Positions 18,519-28,038 of a DNA stretch of 55,026 nucleotides are shown here, one piece after another. This DNA is from an uncultured Bacteroidota bacterium. GTDB lineage: Bacteria; Bacteroidota; Bacteroidia; Chitinophagales; Chitinophagaceae. Position numbers and translations under genes: made by a program. Below the pieces are notes generated by a model that saw only the letters and a program-made list of their open reading frames with translations, ran no database searches and had not been told where the DNA came from. The stretch lies in NCBI GenBank assembly GCA_903903635.1, contig CAIUZK010000219.1, forward strand, positions 1 to 55,026, read 5' to 3'. How positions within the stretch are numbered: the stretch's first letter is position 1; each line of letters opens with the position of its first letter.

Positions 18519-19451
18519 TTATTGTTCAATTCTCACTTTGGCGGTATCAGGAAGACCGAAATTACCGGTTAGTAAAATTTTGTCGCCGATACTGAATCTG
18601 GGTTCAATAATCTCCACCCGATCTGCAGTCTCTATTCCTTTCTTAACTGTAACTTTTACGGCAGTAACTGAGTCTATTAATTTCATTACCCAGAACTCGG
18701 TTTGAGTGTCATTGGTCAGTAGTGCGGCTTTGGGTAATGAGTTGGCATTGCTTTTCTGGTACTTTACAATCCTCACTTTGGCTATCAGGTTTTCGGGCAG
18801 GTTATCAGGGCTTGCTATTTTTATGACAACATTCAGCGTTTGCGTAGCAGCATCTACGCTCGGCATTGATGTTGTTATCTCTCCATTAATTTTTGTTCCG
18901 TCAGGCAATGCAAGGGAAACCATTTTATTGTTGGCGAGGTAAGGTTTCAACTCGTAAGGCAGATTAAGTATAAATGCAAAGCTGTTCTGGTCGCTTAATA
19001 CAGCTAATTGCTCTCCATCCTGTACATAGTCACCAACCTGATGGTTGAGTTGCGTAACATAGCCGCCAGTACTTGTCTTAATATTATTTATGCCAGAGAA
19101 CCGGAAAGACGGATCCAGTTTAGTAACCGAATTATCGATACTCTGCGCCTCTTTCGTTTTCACTGTAAATAAAACAGATCCGGCGCTTACATATTGTCCC
19201 GGCATAGTCTTTACCGCCTGAACATATCCATTTACATTAGCCTTTACATAACTCTTCTGAAGAAAGACAGAAGTAGCATTGAGGTCCAGGTATTCTGCCA
19301 TGGTGTCTGTAAGGATAGTAGTAACAGTTACCGGCGTACCAACAGGCACTTTCCCGGCAGGCTCAGGTTTTTGTTCCGGCACATTGCAGGAGCAGTATCC
19401 GGTTAATACCAAACCCAACAGGAGCAATATTTTAGTGAAAAATGATTTCAT
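18519..19451 (-). CDS. Periplasmic membrane-fusion (adaptor) protein of the RND pump
   Basis: This 310-residue adaptor links the pump to the outer-membrane channel. A hydrophobic N-terminus (ILLLLGLVLTGYCSC) acts as a signal peptide and may be lipidated, although the lipobox is not classical. The biotinyl-lipoyl-like halves are ANVNGYVQAVKTMPGQYVS (residues ~69-87) and TGGYVTQLNHQVGDYVQDGE (~127-146). The hairpin between them is short, as in compact RND adaptors. The C-terminal beta-barrel and proximal domain include VVIKIASPDNLPENLIAKV. The gene is nine bases downstream of the outer-membrane factor gene and six bases upstream of the pump gene. Confidence 0.9.
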   Translation of the reverse strand: MKSFFTKILLLLGLVLTGYCSCNVPEQKPEPAGKVPVGTPVTVTTILTDTMAEYLDLNATSVFLQKSYVKANVNGYVQAVKTMPGQYVSAGSVLFTVKTKEAQSIDNSVTKLDPSFRFSGINNIKTSTGGYVTQLNHQVGDYVQDGEQLAVLSDQNSFAFILNLPYELKPYLANNKMVSLALPDGTKINGEITTSMPSVDAATQTLNVVIKIASPDNLPENLIAKVRIVKYQKSNANSLPKAALLTNDTQTEFWVMKLIDSVTAVKVTVKKGIETADRVEIIEPRFSIGDKILLTGNFGLPDTAKVRIEQ

Positions 19452-19460
19452 AATATTTAT

Positions 19461-20732
19461 TTATCGGTTCCAGTAATTGATCTGATTAAGGACCTGCATA
19501 CGGCTGATCTTATTTTGTGTGAGCAGGTTCCGGGCATTAAGATAATTGTTGACCGCAAGCACCAGGTCTGATATCCTGGCATCGCCCGTCTCCATCAATT
19601 TACTGTTTACTTTTACCAGGCCATCAGCATACTTTATCTGATCCTCTATATCGCCAAGCAATGATTCGGTAGCCATAAGCTGTTGTCTTAACATAGCCAG
19701 TTGCTGACTATACTGGCTTGTAAAGAAGCCTTTGTAATTTTCATTGGTAACTTCTGCTAATTTTATTTTGCGTTGCAGCATCTGTTTTTGATGACCGTCA
19801 TAGATGGGTATTGTGAGATTTATGCCTGCAGAGGAGCCGAAATTTTTGTAAGCATTATAAAGTAGTGTGCTGCTATACCCGGCATTTGCAAATGCGTTTA
19901 CTTTTGGTTTGTAACTGAAATCAATTAATGTAAAATCATTTTCCAGTTTTAAATGATTAATCTGATACTGACGGAAAAATGCTGATGCAGCGGTATCGGT
20001 ATTTAATTGCATACTGATATCGGGGTCAGCCAATGTTGCCTCGGATGTATCGAATATACCGCACAGGTAATTGAGCAGATAGTAATCGTTCCTGAACTGT
20101 ATCTGTAATTGTTTCAGTTGCAATTCCTGTTGTTTCATGGTCACAATGAAAGTCAGGTAATCAGTCTGCCGGTAAATGTTATTTTCAGTGAGCTTTTTCA
20201 GGATCATCTCCTCGTTGATGAGAATTTTACTTACTTCGGTGTAGAAGGAAAGCTGCTGCAGGTCGCCATAGGCAGTAATGTATTGGGCGGTTATACTTCT
20301 TTTCAATTCCTGTTCAGCCAGTTTGCCGGCATTTTGTATAGAGTCTCTGAACAGGTTAAAGCTTTTGTTTTGCTGGCCAATATTTTTTTTACTTACAAAG
20401 TTCTGGCCCACATTCACCATTTCATTGAAGGAACCAATATTGCTTAATGTAGCATCATACCCCCATCCATTAATTACAGGCGAATAGGCATTGTTGCTGA
20501 CACCCGTAACCTGGGGTTTATATGCAGCATGCAGCCGCTGGCTATCTATTGAACTGATTGCTATCTGGTTGGCATGATCTTTGAGCAATGGGCTGTTGGC
20601 CAGGGCTGTGTTAAGGTAATAATTAAGGGTTTTCGTCTGGCTAATGGCATCGAAATTTGCAATAAGCAGAAGGAGGATACCAAGGGCGTATCCATAAAAT
20701 GGTTTTTGTATACTGAATGAAAGATTTTTCAT
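19461..20732 (-). CDS. TolC-family outer-membrane factor
   Basis: The outer-membrane channel of the tripartite efflux system, about 423 residues from the ATG at 20732; a longer frame would need a TTG start and breaks the signal peptide. The signal peptide covers hydrophobic YALGILLLLIANFDA. The rest is long alpha-helices with coiled-coil periodicity (KRSITAQYITAYGDLQQLSF, LKKLTENNIYRQTDYLTF, MLRQQLMATESLLGD) and predicted beta strands, typical of OEP repeats. It lies 45 bases downstream of the histidine kinase gene and nine bases before the adaptor gene. Divergence makes a substrate assignment impossible. Confidence 0.88.
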   Translation of the reverse strand: MKNLSFSIQKPFYGYALGILLLLIANFDAISQTKTLNYYLNTALANSPLLKDHANQIAISSIDSQRLHAAYKPQVTGVSNNAYSPVINGWGYDATLSNIGSFNEMVNVGQNFVSKKNIGQQNKSFNLFRDSIQNAGKLAEQELKRSITAQYITAYGDLQQLSFYTEVSKILINEEMILKKLTENNIYRQTDYLTFIVTMKQQELQLKQLQIQFRNDYYLLNYLCGIFDTSEATLADPDISMQLNTDTAASAFFRQYQINHLKLENDFTLIDFSYKPKVNAFANAGYSSTLLYNAYKNFGSSAGINLTIPIYDGHQKQMLQRKIKLAEVTNENYKGFFTSQYSQQLAMLRQQLMATESLLGDIEDQIKYADGLVKVNSKLMETGDARISDLVLAVNNYLNARNLLTQNKISRMQVLNQINYWNR

Positions 20733-20777
20733 CAGTACAAAGGAATGACCCAATTCTGAAGAAAATCGGAAGATTGC

Positions 20778-22034
20778 TTAGCTAAACTGAATAATGAAGG
20801 TGTGCCTGCCATCTGAAAAATTGTATCGGATGGCAAATCCGGCCAGGTCGCAAATTTGTTTTACGATGGATAATCCGAGTCCTGTTCCATCAATAGTAGT
20901 TGTATCACGGTAAAAACGTTTGAATAACCGGGTGTTATCCAGTACTCCGTTATCTGAAGTATTGGTAATTGAAAGGGATTCGCTTTTCAATATAATTTCA
21001 ATACTTCCCCCTTGCTTGTTATAACGGATAGCATTATTGAGCAAATTGCTGATAACTATTTCAGCAAGCTGTTGATGGAATAGCAATGAAACCGATTGTA
21101 GGTTGCCATGGTAACTTAACTTCATTGCTTCGGCCATTTCAGCGTATTCGCCATATTTCTCTGTTATTACTTTATCCAGGGCTACCTGCCCGTTAAGCAC
21201 ATATTGCCTGTTTTCCACCCTTGTAAGCAATAGAAGGGACTGATGAAGCCGCGACAAGCGATGTACAGCCCTTTCAATATCTGCAATATCCGTTGCATTT
21301 TTCTGGAGAACTTCTTCATTTTGTATCAGGCTGTCCAGTTTTGTGCGTATCACAGCCAAAGGTGTTTGCATTTCGTGAGCAGCCTGCCCTGTAAAGTTTT
21401 TTAATGAACCGTAATCCTGCTGGATACGGTCTACCATTTCATTTATACTTGTATTTAGTAAGGAGAATTCATCTATTTCCTGTTGCTCCAGTTTTACAGA
21501 ATCCTGATCTGTAAGGTGGTAGTTCTTCACTCTGGAAATTGTTTCATAAAATGGTTTCCACAACCTTGTTATCACGATCCTGTTTATCAAAAAGCCAATC
21601 AATAGGATAATGCCAATCATAGCTATAGTTACCGCTATGATAACTTTGAGCAGATCTTCTGTTTCTTCAATAGGTTTATCTACCGTTACTATATAATTGG
21701 CTTTACCGGCTTTAATGGTGAATTGCAGTTCCCTGTAGTTTTCTTCTGTTTTGCCCAGCTTTTTTTTGATGGTTTTATAAGGCACTTCCATTATTGCATC
21801 ATCTACAGCTATCAATTCATACTGAATGTGCTGGTCCTGGGTGGGTATTATTTCGGGAAGTGCATTATGCGTTTGAGCAAATGAAATAATCTCCTGCTGT
21901 TCTGTTTGTAAAGTTTCATCCAGTTCGCGAATAAGAATATAGTTGAGGACAAAATAGAAAATGCAACTACCTACCACAAATGTAATTATGGTGGCGGCTA
22001 TATTCAGCCTGTTGTATTTGTCAAGTAGTTTCAA
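20778..22034 (-). CDS. Sensor histidine kinase of the efflux operon
   Basis: This 418-residue inner-membrane sensor phosphorylates the partner response regulator encoded just upstream. There are two membrane segments (residues ~13-33 and ~131-152), enclosing a ~95-residue periplasmic sensor, then a HAMP-like linker. The dimerisation/phosphoacceptor helix carries His220 in AAHEMQTPLAVIR. ATP-binding motifs are the N box (ISNLLNNAIRYNK), G1-like TSDNG and G2 (GTGLGLSIVKQICD). The start codon overlaps the regulator's stop by four bases. Placement inside the pump operon implies that the signal sensed controls pump expression. The ligand is unknown. Confidence 0.92.
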   Translation of the reverse strand: MKLLDKYNRLNIAATIITFVVGSCIFYFVLNYILIRELDETLQTEQQEIISFAQTHNALPEIIPTQDQHIQYELIAVDDAIMEVPYKTIKKKLGKTEENYRELQFTIKAGKANYIVTVDKPIEETEDLLKVIIAVTIAMIGIILLIGFLINRIVITRLWKPFYETISRVKNYHLTDQDSVKLEQQEIDEFSLLNTSINEMVDRIQQDYGSLKNFTGQAAHEMQTPLAVIRTKLDSLIQNEEVLQKNATDIADIERAVHRLSRLHQSLLLLTRVENRQYVLNGQVALDKVITEKYGEYAEMAEAMKLSYHGNLQSVSLLFHQQLAEIVISNLLNNAIRYNKQGGSIEIILKSESLSITNTSDNGVLDNTRLFKRFYRDTTTIDGTGLGLSIVKQICDLAGFAIRYNFSDGRHTFIIQFS

Positions 22035-22708
22035 CGCAGCGAGAATTTATAACCAATGCCATAAACACTCTGTATATAGTCACCGGTTCCTGCTGCAAGT
22101 AACTTCTTTCTCAGATTTTTGATATGCGCATAGATGAAGTCGTAATTGTCGGCCATATCCATATCGTCTCCCCACATGTGCTCTGCAATTGAATTTTTTG
22201 ATAGTACCCTGTTTTTATTAATTACAAAATACAGCAGCAATTCGTACTCCTTACGGGTAAGTATAACAAGCTCCCCGTTTACGGTTGCGGTATGTGCCTG
22301 CACATCTATTTCAATTTCTTCGAAGGAAACGAGGTTGTTGCCTTTCAGATTCTTACGGCGGATAATGGCTGCAATGCGCACACTCAATTCAGATAGATGA
22401 AATGGCTTGGTCAGATAGTCATCGGCGCCAAGGCTCAGCCCTTTTATCTTGTCGTCCAGTTCATTTTTGGCAGAGATAATTATTACCCCATCAGTCTTCT
22501 TTTCCTTTTTTAAGAACTCCAGCAATTGCAATCCATTGCCACCGGGGAGCATAATGTCGAGAACAATGCAGTCGTACTGGTAACAGGATAATTTATCAAG
22601 GGCATCTTTATAATTCCCTGCCTGTTCGCACAGGTATTGTTGCGAAGACAAATAGTCGACGATGCTTTTGTTGAGTACCGGCTCATCTTCTACCACCAGG
22701 ATCTTCAT
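22031..22708 (-). CDS. OmpR-type response regulator
   Basis: This 225-residue regulator has a receiver domain (residues 1-120) with acidic pocket Glu-Asp (VVEDEP), phosphoacceptor Asp51 in DCIVLDIMLPGG, the Ser/Thr switch (IIISAK) and Lys of TKPFH. The C-terminal winged helix (about 127-225) contains LTRKEYELL and the recognition helix region AHIKNLRKKL...VYGIGYKF. It binds DNA as a dimer when phosphorylated by the kinase encoded in the overlapping next gene. It lies 14 bases after the YncE-like gene within the same operon, so it probably regulates its own operon. No direct repeats that would be its binding site were identified with confidence upstream of 24167. Confidence 0.93.
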   Translation of the reverse strand: MKILVVEDEPVLNKSIVDYLSSQQYLCEQAGNYKDALDKLSCYQYDCIVLDIMLPGGNGLQLLEFLKKEKKTDGVIIISAKNELDDKIKGLSLGADDYLTKPFHLSELSVRIAAIIRRKNLKGNNLVSFEEIEIDVQAHTATVNGELVILTRKEYELLLYFVINKNRVLSKNSIAEHMWGDDMDMADNYDFIYAHIKNLRKKLLAAGTGDYIQSVYGIGYKFSLR

Positions 22709-22722
22709 GCCCTAAATTTACA

Positions 22723-23739
22723 TTATTTCCCAACTACCAAAACCTGAAAAGTGCCGGGAACCATATTGGGCCTTCTTTGTTTCGGCTCCTGTGGGTTTGG
22801 TGGCATAAATTCGGCAGTAGGTAAATATACTTTGTGGGTTTGCTCATCAACAGCCAAAGTACGAGCGCCTTTCTTTGTGGGGGCATTTTCAACTACGACA
22901 AAATCACTGGCAGATTTTTCTTTGATAACTGTGAGGGTTCCATCTCCATTTGAGCTAAAGATGGTATTTGTTCCCGGATCAAATGCAGTACCATCGCAAC
23001 CATCACCTATTGGCAACTCCTTTACCACTTTTCCATTTGTGGCATTCATCACAATCAGCAACTTATTGCCACATCCTGCAAACAGTCGTTTGGTCTTAAT
23101 GTCTATTGCCAGTCCTGAAGGCTCTTCTCCTTTACCTACTTTCCAGCGGTTGACTACGGTCCATGTCTTTGTGTTGACCACGGCTATTTCGTTTTTGTCC
23201 TCAATATTTATGTACACTTTGCCGGCAAGGTCGGTTACTGGGGTTTCAGGCTTTCCACCAAGTTCAATTGTTTTAATAACCTCATTATTGGCAGGGTCTA
23301 TTATCGTAAGGTTATTACTCTTTCCATTGCATACAAAGATCTTTTTGGTAAAAGGATCGTACATGATCGCATCTGGTTTTTCACCGGTTTTTATTTGTGC
23401 TGAAACCGCATTTGTGCTTATGTCGAATACACTGACGTTGTTCAGTTTACCGTTGCTGGTAAAGCCTTTCCTGAATTCAGGGGCAAAGGCAATGCCATGC
23501 ACTCCATCGGTATTGGGTATTATGCCTACAGAGTCTCCGGTATTCTTATTTACTATGTTGACCTGTGTGCCATGAGAAACATATATATTGTCGTTGATAG
23601 GGCTTAATGCCAGATAATCCCAGCCACCGGCACCGGATATAGGTATCGTCTTAAGCACATGTAATCCCTGGGCGCTGGCAAAGCCTGAAGTAAGTATAAT
23701 TGCTAAACCTGCGAATATTGTAATGTGGCTGTATTTCAT
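22723..23739 (-). CDS. Exported YncE-like beta-propeller protein
   Basis: This 338-residue protein has a signal peptide (residues 1-23, ending FASAQ) and then about seven repeats of the WD/NHL-like YVTN type: NIYVSHG, VSVFDIS, KIFVCNGKSNNLTIIDP, KVYINIEDKNEIAVVN, RLFAGCGNKLLIV, TIFSSNGDGTLTVI and KVYLPTA. Such propellers bind ligands or partner proteins in the periplasm. Only a binding role is supported; there is no catalytic motif. It starts two bases after the PepSY-like gene and precedes the response regulator by 14 bases, so it is part of the efflux operon and may report on or buffer the exported compound (inference). Confidence 0.85.
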   Translation of the reverse strand: MKYSHITIFAGLAIILTSGFASAQGLHVLKTIPISGAGGWDYLALSPINDNIYVSHGTQVNIVNKNTGDSVGIIPNTDGVHGIAFAPEFRKGFTSNGKLNNVSVFDISTNAVSAQIKTGEKPDAIMYDPFTKKIFVCNGKSNNLTIIDPANNEVIKTIELGGKPETPVTDLAGKVYINIEDKNEIAVVNTKTWTVVNRWKVGKGEEPSGLAIDIKTKRLFAGCGNKLLIVMNATNGKVVKELPIGDGCDGTAFDPGTNTIFSSNGDGTLTVIKEKSASDFVVVENAPTKKGARTLAVDEQTHKVYLPTAEFMPPNPQEPKQRRPNMVPGTFQVLVVGK

Positions 23740-23741
23740 AA

Positions 23742-24167
23742 TTATCCTTTAGTTTTTTTGATAAATTTTCCATTGGCATCAAAGATGAGATCATAGCCCT
23801 TTATTTCAGCTTCATAGTTGATGTCTCCATTTTGCATTTTCAGTTTTGCTGCTTCTTTTATTTTTGCTCCTTTATAATTCGTGGCTATATAATCATTTGC
23901 CCCGGCCGGCAGGTTTGCAATGTCAATAGCCGTTTCTGTCTCTATCAGGTTGCCTTTATCATCAAATACAGCAGACATTTTAATTCCGTTCTCTGTAAAT
24001 CCAGCTTCAAAATTTCCTTTTTCTTTTTCCCATTTCACGGAAGTTACTCCTGAGAAATTCTTGCTGAAAGACGTTTTAACTGCAGCAGGAACTTTCGATG
24101 CATTTATTTTTTGAGCAAAAGCTGCTCCATTAATAAATAGCAGCACGACGATCATAATCTTTTTCAT
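23742..24167 (-). CDS. Exported PepSY-like (DUF2874-type) small protein
   Basis: This 141-residue exported protein starts with a signal peptide (MKKIMIVVLLFINGAAFAQ). The mature part contains two related half-domains: VPAAVKTSFSKNFSGVTSVKWEKEKG-like and LPAGANDYIATNYKGAKIKEAAKLK-like, each followed by a beta hairpin (FEAGFTENGIKMSAVFDDKG and NYEAEIKGYDLIFDANG). This is the PepSY-like/beta-lactamase-inhibitor-like fold common in Bacteroidota. The function is unknown; ligand or metal sensing has been suggested for such domains in general. It is the first gene of the seven-gene efflux operon, two bases before the YncE-like gene. Confidence 0.82.
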   Translation of the reverse strand: MKKIMIVVLLFINGAAFAQKINASKVPAAVKTSFSKNFSGVTSVKWEKEKGNFEAGFTENGIKMSAVFDDKGNLIETETAIDIANLPAGANDYIATNYKGAKIKEAAKLKMQNGDINYEAEIKGYDLIFDANGKFIKKTKG

Positions 24168-24281
24168 AAATGGTAATTATTAATCACAATAATAGACAAA
24201 TGTTGGTTGTGATTCTGTAGGCTTTCTGAAGTTATAGGTGATAACTACTTAAGGTCATAATTATTTAACTTCAGGATGGAT

Positions 24282-24905
24282 TCAAGGCTTGTTCGTTACA
24301 ATTACCGTATCCTTTCTCAGCCAGCCCAGCGCCCTCCTGAAGTTTATTGTCCATTTATTGTTCAGATTGCTGAGCGCAAAAGTGTCACGTGAAGAGGCAA
24401 AAGGGCCTGGATTTTGCTGGATAATAATTATGGCAGTATCGGTTACCGTGCTAATTATAGCCACGTGGCCAAAAGGATTACCTGTATGTCCATCGAAAAT
24501 CAACAGGTCCTCTGGCCGTGGTTTTGACTTACTGCCGTTTGTAAATTGCCATAAACCGCGTTTAATATTAAAGCTACTATCTGGCAATGATGCATCGAAA
24601 AAGTCTTTTGCATTACCATAGCTATCAGTCATTTTGTGGTTCAGGCGTTGATAATAGTATCTTTTCACAAATTCAACACACTGGTATTTCATACCCAGAT
24701 TATAACCATCGGGGGCTACATTACGCCCGTCAGTATGACCTACCATTGCGTTGTAATAGACAAGTACCCCGTTCAGGCTGTCCAATGGTTGCCCGATATT
24801 GAATTTCGAATTTGGGTTGAAACTGCCTTTGCTGATAACCCTGAATAGGAAATTGCATGCAGTAAGTATAAGGATAACAGCAATGAGTATCTTAAGTCTT
24901 TTCAT
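24282..24905 (-). CDS. CHAP-domain-like lipoprotein
   Basis: This 207-residue protein starts at the ATG at 24905, where a lipoprotein signal (ILIAVILILTAC, lipobox LTAC) begins; a longer frame lacks a good signal. The mature part has the NlpC/P60-CHAP-type pattern: catalytic Cys in KYQCVEFVKRYYYQR, a Gly/Asp-rich region (RPEDLLIFDGHTGNPFGH) and His in GHVAIISTV, followed by a polar residue stretch (IIQQNPGPF). It is predicted to cleave an amide bond in peptidoglycan or a peptide at the cell envelope. It sits between recJ (54 bases upstream) and the efflux operon (114 bases downstream), on the same strand. Confidence 0.8.
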   Translation of the reverse strand: MKRLKILIAVILILTACNFLFRVISKGSFNPNSKFNIGQPLDSLNGVLVYYNAMVGHTDGRNVAPDGYNLGMKYQCVEFVKRYYYQRLNHKMTDSYGNAKDFFDASLPDSSFNIKRGLWQFTNGSKSKPRPEDLLIFDGHTGNPFGHVAIISTVTDTAIIIIQQNPGPFASSRDTFALSNLNNKWTINFRRALGWLRKDTVIVTNKP

Positions 24906-24959
24906 TGTTATGCTGATTTTATTAAAGATACATACACCGGCAAAATCCACATTTTAAAC

Positions 24960-26669
24960 TTACTGACTCCTGCGCAGATCTATAACCTTTACCTGCAGTC
25001 TGGTTGTGCCATTATGCTCGTTCTCTTCCATATTGTACACCATATCGAACGGGCCATTTCTAACCAGTTCGTATTTTTCACCAAGGCCAAAGCCAATACC
25101 TTCTATTATTGCGCCATTTTGCTGGTGGGCAACAATCCGCAGGTGTTGTTCTTTTACTACATTCGATTTACCCTGGTAATCATAAACCTGCCTTGTAAGG
25201 AATACCGGCTTCATATTAGCAGGTCCGAAGGGCTCAAACTGTTTCAGTATGTTATTAAGTGCAGGTTTTACAAGTGTTAGTGGAATTTCAGCATCAATTT
25301 CAATTTCAGGTACCTGTTGGTCGGGAGTGATGGTGGAGGCAACTATCTGCTCAAAACGCTCGATAAATTCATCTACTTTATCTTCAGCCATCGTCATACC
25401 AGCGGCATAAAAGTGTCCGCCATAATTATCGAGCAGGTCGCGGCATTCGTGTATAGCTTCATAAATATTGAAACCGGAAACCGAGCGGGCCGATCCGGTT
25501 GCCTTGCCATTGGCCGAGGTAAGCATTATGGTTGGCCTGTAGTAATGGTCTATCAGGCGCGATGCCACAATACCAACTACACCTTTATGCCAGTGCGGTC
25601 TGAACAGAACAGTGGATTTTCGTTGCCACATGTTCTTGTCATCATGCATTATTGCCAGGGCTTCATCGGTGGTACTTTTATCAACCTCCTTGCGGTCGTC
25701 GTTATCCGAGTGAAGGGCCGCGGCCAGTACCTGTATTTTTTCAGGATCGGTTTCAATGAAAAACTCAACAGCCTTACGTGCATCATCCATCCTGCCGGCG
25801 GCATTTACCCTCGGCCCAATAACAAATACAAGATCAGATACTGTCAGCGCTTTAGTAACTCCACCAAGTTCTTTCAATGTGGAAATAGCGAGGCATGGTG
25901 ATTCATTTATTCGCTTAATGCCATAGAATGCCAATATCCTGTTTTCCCCATCTATGGGCACAATGTCTGCTGCTATACTGGTAGCAACCAGGTCAAGATA
26001 CTGGTATACTTCCTCCATCGGCTGTTTCCAGTGTATAGCTAATGCCGATGCCAGCTTAAACCCTATACCGCAACCACTCAGTTCTTTATAGGGATATTTA
26101 CAATCGTTTTGTTTGGGATTCAGGATTGCGTATGCTGGTGGAATCTGAGCATCGGGAAGGTGATGGTCGCATACAATTACATCAATTCCCAACGACTGGG
26201 CATAGGTGATCATTTCCACCGACTTAATTCCGCAATCCAGTGTTATCATCAGGGTATAGCCATTGCCATGCGCATAGTCAATACCCTGTTTGGATATTCC
26301 ATAACCTTCCCTGTAACGGTGCGGGATATAATAAGCCAGTTCGCCGGTATAATTCTTTTTAAGAAAGGAATAAAATAATGCAACAGCGGTTGTACCATCA
26401 ACATCATAGTCTCCATAGACCATAATACGTTCATGCCACTCAATAGCCTCCTGAATACGATCTACAGCCCTCTTCATTCCCTTCATCAGGAAGGGGTCAT
26501 GAAGCTGAGATAGTTCGGGACGGAAAAACAGCCTGGCATAATCGTAATTCTGAACACCACGCAATGCAAGCACCCTGCATATTGCAGGCTGGATATTGAG
26601 CGATGTAGCGAGCTGGTTAACTATTTCGTCATCAACGGGCTTAACTGTCCATCTTTTATCAGGCTTCAT
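24960..26669 (-). CDS. recJ: Single-stranded-DNA-specific exonuclease RecJ
   Basis: RecJ degrades single-stranded DNA 5' to 3' in recombination and mismatch repair. The 569-residue protein contains the DHH core motifs YGDYDVDGTTAVALF (residues ~82-96), VIVCDHHLPDAQIPP, IADIVPIDGENR and GPRVNAAGRMDDA. The DHHA1 domain follows with HWHKGVVGIVASRLI, GSARSVSGFN and GGHFYAAGMTM, then the C-terminal OB-like domain. Its length and motif order are normal. It overlaps the end of kmo by 11 bases, so the two are probably translated from one message. Its start ATG gives MKPDKRWTVK. Confidence 0.95.
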   Translation of the reverse strand: MKPDKRWTVKPVDDEIVNQLATSLNIQPAICRVLALRGVQNYDYARLFFRPELSQLHDPFLMKGMKRAVDRIQEAIEWHERIMVYGDYDVDGTTAVALFYSFLKKNYTGELAYYIPHRYREGYGISKQGIDYAHGNGYTLMITLDCGIKSVEMITYAQSLGIDVIVCDHHLPDAQIPPAYAILNPKQNDCKYPYKELSGCGIGFKLASALAIHWKQPMEEVYQYLDLVATSIAADIVPIDGENRILAFYGIKRINESPCLAISTLKELGGVTKALTVSDLVFVIGPRVNAAGRMDDARKAVEFFIETDPEKIQVLAAALHSDNDDRKEVDKSTTDEALAIMHDDKNMWQRKSTVLFRPHWHKGVVGIVASRLIDHYYRPTIMLTSANGKATGSARSVSGFNIYEAIHECRDLLDNYGGHFYAAGMTMAEDKVDEFIERFEQIVASTITPDQQVPEIEIDAEIPLTLVKPALNNILKQFEPFGPANMKPVFLTRQVYDYQGKSNVVKEQHLRIVAHQQNGAIIEGIGFGLGEKYELVRNGPFDMVYNMEENEHNGTTRLQVKVIDLRRSQ

Positions 26670-28038
26670 TACCGAAATCTAGTTGTTGCACGGCGTTGTG
26701 ATATTCATTAATCAACATCCCCAGTTTTTCGCCAAAGCCGGAATCTGCTATATTCTGAAAGAAATCTCCTTCAGCCATTATTTGTTCCAGCAAATTATCC
26801 TGGGCCTGTATACACTGTATAGCTGTGCTATACGGTATATGGCTGAAGGATACCATTTCATATACAGAGACAAATTTTTCCGGATAGCTTTTTCCCAGTT
26901 CCTTCTCAATTTTCTTGCGCTCCAGGAACATAGGTGATGCCACCTTATCCCTCATTTCAAGGAAGTTCATAAGCGCCAGGCTGGCAACAGCATCGCCGTT
27001 TGGTCTTCTTTTTGCGGCATACACCTCAAGTATAGTTTCCCAATCTTCACCATATTGATCCATCAGGCCACTCAACACGGTACAATCTTCAAATCCGGCA
27101 TTCATGCCCTGACCATAAAATGGCACAATGGCATGGGCCGCATCACCTATCAATGCGCTCTTATCAGTATGATGCCATTTATTGATGTGCATGGTAACCA
27201 GAGCTGATGTAGGATTGGTAAAGAAATCAGTGATCAATCCGGGCATCAAAGCCTTGGCATCCGGAAATTGTTTATCGAAAAATGTATTTACATCTTCAAT
27301 CGTCTTTAGTTTTTCAAAGGATACTTCGCCCTCGAACGGCATAAACAGGGTACAAGTGAATGTGGCATCTGTATTGGGCAATGCAATAAGCATATAATTG
27401 CCGCGTGGCCAGATATGCAGGGCGGTCTTTTCCATCAGGAATTCGCCATCCTTGCCGGGCAAAATACAGAGTTCCTTATATCCATAGTCAAGATAATGCT
27501 GGTCGCAATTCACCCTTGTCATTCGGGTATAGCTGTCGCGCAGAGCTGAAAAAGCGCCATCGGCACCAAACAGCAGGTCAGCCTGAATCACTTTTGTCGT
27601 CATATCCGGCAACTCGAAGTTCACAATATTGGCAGCTACATCCACACCAGTACAACGATGTTCAAAATGAATTTTTACGCCATGCTCCTCAGCCAGTGTC
27701 ATCAGTTTTTTATTCAGGTCGCCGCGGCTAACTGAATAAATCGCCTCATTGTTTTTGCTATAAGGCTGAAATGCAGTACTGCCGTCGGTCTGGTGCAGGT
27801 ATCGGCCATACATGGGAATTGCCAGGGCTTCCATTTCTGTTTTTAAACCTGCGAGTTCAAGCGCCTTCCAGCCACGATGGCTGGTTGCCAGATTAATGGA
27901 CTTACCGGCTGAAATTGATGCGCTACGCATATCAGGCCTGCGCTCATAAAGATTTACCTCATGGCCTCTTTTTTTAAGAATAATTGCGAGCAGTGAGCCA
28001 ACCAGCCCTGCTCCTAATATGGTAATTTGTCGGGACAT
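26659..28038 (-). CDS. kmo: Kynurenine 3-monooxygenase
   Basis: This FAD-dependent enzyme hydroxylates L-kynurenine to 3-hydroxykynurenine with NADPH and oxygen, as a step in tryptophan breakdown and, in some Bacteroidota, de novo NAD synthesis. The 459-residue protein has the FAD-binding Rossmann motif at the N-terminus (ITILGAGLVGSLLAIILKKRG then ERRPD), the second FAD motif GADGAFSALR, and GDAAHAIVPFYGQGMNAGFEDC near residues 300-321, which is characteristic of this family. The C-terminal helix that anchors mitochondrial relatives to membranes is not obvious. Other kynurenine-pathway genes are not in the window. It overlaps recJ by 11 bases. Confidence 0.94.
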   Translation of the reverse strand: MSRQITILGAGLVGSLLAIILKKRGHEVNLYERRPDMRSASISAGKSINLATSHRGWKALELAGLKTEMEALAIPMYGRYLHQTDGSTAFQPYSKNNEAIYSVSRGDLNKKLMTLAEEHGVKIHFEHRCTGVDVAANIVNFELPDMTTKVIQADLLFGADGAFSALRDSYTRMTRVNCDQHYLDYGYKELCILPGKDGEFLMEKTALHIWPRGNYMLIALPNTDATFTCTLFMPFEGEVSFEKLKTIEDVNTFFDKQFPDAKALMPGLITDFFTNPTSALVTMHINKWHHTDKSALIGDAAHAIVPFYGQGMNAGFEDCTVLSGLMDQYGEDWETILEVYAAKRRPNGDAVASLALMNFLEMRDKVASPMFLERKKIEKELGKSYPEKFVSVYEMVSFSHIPYSTAIQCIQAQDNLLEQIMAEGDFFQNIADSGFGEKLGMLINEYHNAVQQLDFGNEA

